A stretch of DNA of 64,000 nt from positions 992,001 through 1,056,000 of the forward strand of contig QEYB01000654.1 in assembly GCA_017562135.1 (NCBI GenBank), read 5' to 3'. The first letter of the stretch is position 1. Each line of letters starts with the position of its first letter. Positions 58,232-64,000 of this stretch are shown piece after piece. Origin of the DNA: Dipylidium caninum (lineage: Eukaryota > Platyhelminthes > Cestoda > Cyclophyllidea > Dipylidiidae). Made by a program: the position numbers and the translations under genes. Below the pieces are notes generated by a model. It was not told the origin of the DNA, did not search any database, and worked only from the letters and a program-made list of their open reading frames with translations.

Positions 58232-60428
58232 CGCCCCCCCGCACCCCCGACCCCCACCCCCCCGCACCACGTACATGTGTGTGTTTTGATCGGTGACAAT
58301 GTGTTTTTCACCCTCAAGGCCAAGTGGGGGCACAGCACGAAAATGCGTTTTGCACGTTGGGTGTGGGCGCGTAACAAACGCAGCTCGTGTGACCCGCGGG
58401 GCGAGGCCCCGCCCCACGCCCCCCTCTCCCCCCCCCACCCCGCTACGACTGACAGTGAGTGTGCACACCGAGCGACGAGGAGAGCGGCAGTCGCGGTGCT
58501 CTCCCGAGCTGTCTGCGGCCAAACATTCACTTCTGACGCCTCGCACTGGGTCGAGGATCGCAGCGGTCCCCTGGGAGTGCAGCGATGGAATCGTGGGACG
58601 GTGGACCGACGTCCTCCTCCAACACGTCGACTGTGTTGGGTGGCAGGCGTGTCGGTGGCGGTGCTGCTCCAGTAGGACATTCGCGGCTCAGTGTTAATGA
58701 CGCTGATGATGGGGGCTGCCTCCTCCACCTTCCGAGTAAAGGCATCGCGACCCTCCGAGACGTGCCCTGTTGGGGGCGGGGGGGGGTGGCGGGTGTGCCA
58801 CTTATCAGAGCAGAGTTTAAAGACCCATCACGAGGCCGCGCCTTCTCATTCAACCACCGCATTTGGCGCCTTAGTCGTCTGCCTCTTTCACCGAGGTGCG
58901 GACCAGTGTCCTCCCCGCATCAGCCGCATGTCCACACCGCCTCACCATTCACGTTGGCGTCAGGGTCAATCGCCGTGGGGTGGCGGGGGGGGGGAGTCGA
59001 ATGGGGTGCGTCGTGTCTGGAGAGCGAATGGGGCGGGAAGGGCGCCCTGCCTTTGTCTCACGTGATGGCGGTGGTGGAGGTGAGCGCCTTCGTCCGCACT
59101 CCAGTCTGCCCGTCTATCGCTGGCTCTTCGCGGTCGTCTCGACGGACAGCGCCGACGCTGGAGGCGAACGAGATGCCTCCACCATGAATGCACTTTGGCC
59201 AGTGCGAGGCGCCCGCATCCCCGTTGCGGGCGGACGCGCGGAGTCCCGAGGAGGCGGTGTGTGCCTCCTCAGACAACAACAAATGCGGTCGCACAATCGA
59301 CTTGGCGACTTCTTTTTTCGTCCCAACAAAACACGAGTAACTCGCGCCAACAGACGTGGCGGCGAATGGCGAAACTCCCACGCGGAGACGCGATCGAAGC
59401 GGTGCGCGACGCGCCAACCACGCCTCGGAGGCGGCGGCATCCACCGCGACGACGAGGGGCGCTCGGGGCGTGCGCCTGCGAGCTGGCACTCCACGACTCG
59501 CAGGAGGCGGAGACACGTCGTAGCCGTGTGAACACGTTTACGTTGCGCAGAGGGAGAAGCCGCCACCAGTGGTGAATCGCCTTTTGAGCGTCCCCTCCCG
59601 CGTGCCGCGCCGCTGTGACTCTCTTTGTCCTTCAACAAGTCTTGGCATCCTCCACGTCGTCATCACTGCTCTGGAAGCCTAAAGGACTGCGAAAGGCCGC
59701 CGCGCCCCCCCCCCCCTGGGCCACCCGCTCGCCCTTCACACATCACCTGCCCGCCCAGCCTCTCAACGCGGACGAGGTGGAAGCTCGAAGTCCGCGCCAC
59801 TTCGCCTCCGCGTCGCCATGCTGCCCCCCACGTCGAGACGAAACTTCTCCAAGGACCTGGTGCATCTCTACAGGACAATCGACAAGTCAACCAACGGCCA
59901 AGCCGAAATCATGGGGGTCGTCGAGACGATGGTGAAGGCCTGCCTCCGTCCCAGGTCGGGTCACAACGCCCACGCCGCCTTCAGCGCAACAGTGAGTGCT
60001 CCACGCTGACCTCCTGCGAAACGGCAGCTTTCGGCCAACTTCTCCCGCCCCCGTCACCCTCCTCCTCCCTCCAACCCAAACGTTGCGCGGTCCGGTAGCC
60101 ATGCGGAGGCGCGTCGCAGTGTCAGCCTCCTCCACGCCTCGTCGGGAGAACTCGTGAGTGACCGACAAAACCGCCTCATGCGCCCTGAAACCAGACAGGC
60201 ACGCGCACACACACACACATGTCCACGCGGAAAGGGCGTCCGACTCCTTTCTCCTGGCCATGTTATTCACCGCGTGTGAGCCTCGAGGCAGTCCACTGCA
60301 GCCATCTGCCCGACGTGGGCCACGGCACCACTCGAGACGGACTCGGGGACGGAGGCGGAAAGCCGTGAGCCACGAGGGTTGGGGCGAGTGACGGTGTGGA
60401 GCGGAGAGACCGCGGGGGCGGGGGTCAG
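58232..60428 (+). other. GC-rich region upstream of the E2 exons
   Basis: Short runs of C and G (58231-58265, 58986-58996). A plus-strand frame from ATG 59818 to a good donor at 59995 (NFSKDLVHLYRTIDKS) and another from ATG 60102 to a donor at 60152 are candidate 5' exons of the E2 gene, but neither could be joined with confidence. Confidence 0.3.
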
Positions 60429-61158
60429 GCCACGACGCTGCCGTCCTCTGCCACCTTTCGCCTCCTCATTCGCGCTGTGTGTGCACTGCCCAATGAGACG
60501 CCTCGTTGGTTGAATGCCACCACCGAAGACGTCCAATCGGCGTCGCCTCGTGCCACCGCCGCTGATTGCACCGAGTTCTGTTGTAGATCAAATGCCCCGC
60601 CGCCTATCCCAGACGCCCTCCCGAGGTGACCTTCAATTCGTCCATCTTCCATCCCAACATCAGCAACGACGACGGCGTGGTCTGCCTCCGTCTTCTCGCC
60701 GAGTGGCAAAGACAAGTGCTTTGTCTGTGGCCCGAGTTGAAGGCGCGTGTGAAGTCTCCTCTCTCCTGTTCCACCGCCACCACCACCACCACCGCCAACA
60801 ACAACGACTGTTCTCCCCCTCGTTGCACGCAGCTGCTACAGCCTGCTGCATGTGGTGAAGGCGGTGCTCTACCTGCTCGAGCGTCCCAACTTCGATTCCA
60901 CCAACAATAGCTTCGCCCAAATCCGCACTGACGCCGAGTTGGCGCCCAAAACGAGGCGTCTGTTGGCCGGTTTGACGGTCAACGGGGAACGGGGAACGAT
61001 TCGCGCCCAACACGGCCTGGTGCGAGTGGGCGCTCGCCAACGCCTGTCTGCCCACTAATGACGACGACGATTTGCATGTGGTGGAGGAGGAGGAGGCAGC
61101 TAACGCGATGGCTCCTCCGGCAGCGCACGTCGAGGCCGGCGAGGACGCGGAGGGGCAG
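60429..61158 (+). CDS. Ubiquitin-conjugating enzyme E2 core, frame-broken
   Basis: Exons about 60429-60476, 60587-60715 and 60833-61158. They spell the E2 fold: TFRLLI, then CPAAYPRRPPEVTF, IFHPNISNDDGVVCLRLL with the catalytic Cys, a Trp, and the helix YSLLHVVKAVLYLLERPNF, followed by an acidic Asp/Glu tail (NDDDDLHVVEEEE). E2 enzymes accept ubiquitin or a ubiquitin-like protein from E1 as a Cys thioester and pass it on with an E3. Two defects are visible. The second and third exons do not meet in phase. A seven-base tandem duplication (60983-60996) shifts the frame just before NTAWCEWALANACLP; without one copy the reading continues in frame. It may be a pseudogene, a recent mutation or a sequence error. 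N-terminal exons are missing. Confidence 0.55.
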
Positions 61159-61290
61159 GTTAGTCGAATCACTCACTTTGCCCGCTTTTCCACCAGCCTA
61201 CGGCTTGGCCACGCGGGTGAGTCGTCAGCTTTGTGCTTGTCACTCACTGGCGCTCCGCCAGTTCTTCACTGCACCACACCATTTCCGTAG

Positions 61291-62061
61291 GCGCCCGCGA
61301 TGTCGCTCTCAGTTACATCGTCTGTCACCGCGCCGTCGTTTGCCAAAATTCGTCATTTCATAGAGTCGATGGACGAGTGCGAGACAACTGACCTCTTCCA
61401 ATGCGAGTGGACGCCGCTGGCAGTCGAGACGCACCGTATTGTCATATGGCCGCCGGAGGTCGACGCAGCGACCGAGAGCGTCAACGACTTCTACTTCGTC
61501 CAGGTTCTCTGCAGCTCACATCACTTCGACGAACTGGGCTCCCTCTACACCTCCCTCTTCGCCGCCGACGTCGTAAGGGAGACTCAGGCTGAGCCGCGGT
61601 CCAGACAAGGCTGCAGTCTCTGTCCCTGGTACGACGTTCACACGTCCGCTCTGCCTCGCAACTACTCCTTCCCCACCTACAGTTCAGACTTCCACCTTGA
61701 CACCTTGTTTCCCGACGTGGAGGCAGCGAGGCAGACACCGACTTTCAGCGTCCACCCCGTCTGCCCCGATGATGAAGGAGTTTTCATGAATTTCCTTGGA
61801 AGTGGCCTCTGGCCCGACCAATGTGCCGCCGACGTGACGCGCCTCACGGAGACTGGTGGTGAGAGCAGCCAAACAAGTCGAGCTGTCGGACACCCACTGA
61901 GCTGCACATCGCCGGGGCCCAGTGGAGAAGACGTTGAAACCGAGGTGGCCGTAAGCCGCGAGAGGAGCCGATCCCAGCCTTGCAGTGAATTGGACCCTGG
62001 ACGAGACGAGGCGGCGTCTAAAGCTCTCGCCTCAAGCACGCTAGAAGGGCAGGTGCCCTGA
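61291..62061 (+). CDS. Possible C-terminal extension of the E2 gene, or separate hypothetical gene
   Basis: An open frame of 256 codons follows an acceptor (TTTCCGTAG). It is in phase with the donor at 61158 that ends the E2 acidic-tail exon. The first ATG is at 61300 (MSLSVTSSVTAPSFAKIRHF). The chain is mixed, with a Ser/Glu-rich last third ending EGQVP. No domain recognised. It could equally be an independent gene starting at 61300. Confidence 0.4.
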   Translation, partial: APAMSLSVTSSVTAPSFAKIRHFIESMDECETTDLFQCEWTPLAVETHRIVIWPPEVDAATESVNDFYFVQVLCSSHHFDELGSLYTSLFAADVVRETQAEPRSRQGCSLCPWYDVHTSALPRNYSFPTYSSDFHLDTLFPDVEAARQTPTFSVHPVCPDDEGVFMNFLGSGLWPDQCAADVTRLTETGGESSQTSRAVGHPLSCTSPGPSGEDVETEVAVSRERSRSQPCSELDPGRDEAASKALASSTLEGQVP

Positions 62062-63138
62062 CGCAGAATGTCCCCTTCAGCGTCCTCGCGCACGTGGTAC
62101 ACGCCTCGTCCGAGGTCAACTTGCATGAAATGCTGCAGGGTTTGCAACGAAGACGATATCAAAGTAGGGGACTCGGTTAACGCTGGTCTTTCTCCCCGCT
62201 GGAGGTGGGTGTTTCGCCAAACTCGATGGCCCATTCGCTTCGCTCCCCACCAGACTGTGCCGCTGTCAATGCAGAACATTTGTGTTCCACCGTGGGGAAT
62301 CAGCACCGGCCGCTTGCTCTCCGACGTCTGTCATTTTTGAGCCAACATTCGTGAAGTGCACTGCTACCTCCTCCTCCTCCTCCTCGATCCCACAGTAAGT
62401 TGTGCTGAACGTACTGGACGCTGTCCGCCAACTCAAAGAGAATGTGGCAGAACTCGCGTAATCTAGCATAAGCATCGCCGTGGAGAGGTGACAATGCAGG
62501 TAAGGGAAGGGCGACTTGGGTCTAAAAGATGTCCCACACATCTGAACTTAAGTGAGCCGACACGATGAATGTCGACCCGTGCAGCAGGTGGAGGTAACGT
62601 GGGTCCCGCTGGCGCATGACGGATGAGTCCTTACCGCATTCAGGCCCTGTCTCCGGTGTCGCCTGTCTTCAATCTCATGCGCTACCACGAGCAGCCAAGA
62701 CTTCATCTCAGCAGGGTCTTCTGGATGACAACTGCCGACGCCATCTCGCCCGCCTATCGCGTTCCTATGCCCGGGCGGCTGGAGGAGACCCCACGACGAC
62801 GGAGGGGGGAGGAAAGAAGACACTAGCGAAGGTGGAGGTAGCACCTATCTCCAATCAACCTGTCTGCGATTCCTCGCCATTACCGCGTTTCTCGCCAACT
62901 GGGCGTCATGGTTCTCGCGGATTGAGACATATGCTGCACTCGGAATGTCCAGACCACGTGCGGCCTTCGTTAGCGCTTCGGCGGCCGCCTACCTCTTGCA
63001 ATCCCTCAGTTTGGCCTGTGGACAGACGCCTCTGCTCAACCTGTGGCCTCTTTGGCTGCTCTCTCGTGTCCTTGCACCCACCTTCCTCTTCCAACTCGCC
63101 CTACGGCTGCCGCCACTTCACCGTTCTCGCGCTCCTGG
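62062..63138. other. Region between the E2 locus and the right repeat copy
   Basis: Plus-strand frames (for example 62616-63299) run straight into the repeat and look like chance. No recognised gene. Confidence 0.35.
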
Positions 63139-63724
63139 CGATCAAGCCTATCCACGAATTCTCATTCCCTTCTCCGATCTCGACGAGATCTATTCACCTC
63201 GTGCTCCTTCGTCCCACTTTTCCACCCAAATGCACCTTATTAGATCGCCTTTGCAGCCGCCTTCCTTGGCTAATCGTCTTCGCTAGGATGTCTCAGTAAG
63301 CTGACCAGCGATGTTGACGCCATTCATTTGAAGATGTGCTGACGTCCTGTTAAGTAGATGCCCAGACGGAATGGAGCGCACCGCCTTGGCATGCGACTGC
63401 TCTCGTGGCCTCTGTAGTGCCTCGCAGACGGTGAAGATGAGGAAATCAAACTGGCATTCCTTTGGTCGGCCGCACGTCAAATGATGCGTGGGTGCAGTCA
63501 GTCAGTCAGTCAGTCACGTCGTATTCGCTCTCGAACTCCACGTCGTCTGCATTCCTCATTCGTGCGGAGCGCTAGTGTTGAAGGGGAAAGAGTGAACGCG
63601 TGAAATCACCTCCCCATATATAAGACCATAGATGAGAGGCTGTCTGAAGTAGTCGATGGTCTCCACTAGCGTTTCATCTCAACGCAGACACAGGGGGTCG
63701 TCTACACCGTGGGATAACGTACTC
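63139..63724 (-). mobile_element. Dispersed repeat, right inverted copy
   Basis: 586 bases, the inverse of 54704-55338. Contains a GTCA tetranucleotide run (63496-63516) and, on the plus strand, CCCCATATATAAGACC at about 63611, a TATA-like core that is degraded in the left copy. Confidence 0.7.
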
Positions 63725-64000
63725 ACGGATGACCTCGTATACTTGGACGTGTGGGGGAAGAAGAAGATGAAGGGGAGTGGAGACAGAAGTGTACACGCCT
63801 ACACAACACAGGTCAGGTGTAGCAATAGACGAGGTAAACCTCAACACCGCTGAAACTGGCTTCAACACGCAGCATTGCAAGCCGGACATCCGTTTATTCA
63901 ACTAGTGCATAAAATATCAGCCCTGCGACGGATTTGGCGTGATGAAAATATATACATAGCGCAAAAAGATGTGGAAAGATAGAAGACACCAGAAGCGAGA
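63725..64000. other. Right edge
   Basis: AT-rich beyond the repeat. No feature seen. Confidence 0.4.

Overview
This is nuclear DNA from a multicellular eukaryote, most likely a flatworm and probably a tapeworm. The pointers are an N-terminal EF-hand pair of the style seen in flatworm tegumental proteins, many very short introns (46-90 bases) mixed with long ones, conserved animal genes on both strands, and inverted copies of a short dispersed repeat. The organism call is an inference; the gene calls rest on reading frames, splice sites that agree in phase, and recognisable protein families.

Layout. 1-7.4 kb holds the 3' part of an unidentified multi-exon gene and a complete-looking 3' end of an EGF-like/TSP1 single-pass membrane protein, both on the minus strand. 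7.4-39 kb is a strikingly GC-rich, CpG-rich domain: an orphan secreted protein (minus, 9.7 kb), a 1327-codon single exon that starts with two EF-hands and continues as a Lys/Glu/Ala/Ser/Pro-rich low-complexity chain (plus, 11.5 kb), ribosomal protein eL6 (plus, 19-20.7 kb), a 1.5-kb palindrome (21.6-23.1 kb), and a Kv3/Shaw-type potassium channel whose exons spread from 28.5 to 43.1 kb (plus). From 39.7 kb the DNA turns AT-rich. It carries BORCS8 (minus, 45.3-45.8 kb, four small exons) and the mitochondrial Lon protease LONP1 (minus, 47.1-53.9 kb, 17 exons). 54-64 kb has two inverted copies of a ~0.6-kb repeat. Between them lie an orphan secreted glycoprotein with a TATA box (plus, 57.5 kb) and a ubiquitin-conjugating enzyme E2 locus (plus, 60.4-62.1 kb).

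Common threads. Most exon joins were fixed by phase agreement between donor and acceptor, including two GC-AG introns. LONP1, the E2 locus and the leftmost gene show one-base (and one seven-base) frame breaks inside conserved motifs, while Kv3, eL6, BORCS8 and the EGF/TSP1 gene are clean. A short palindromic motif, CTACTTAAAT-N-AAGTAG, recurs six times in non-coding DNA in one orientation. No tRNA, rRNA or CRISPR array was recognised.

The genes do not form one pathway. LONP1 acts in mitochondrial protein quality control, BORCS8 in lysosome positioning, eL6 in the ribosome, E2 in ubiquitin transfer and Kv3 in membrane excitability. The strongest candidates for something new are the possible EF-hand/low-complexity/eL6 fusion transcript, the palindromic motif family, and the Kv3 channel lacking its first two S4 gating charges.
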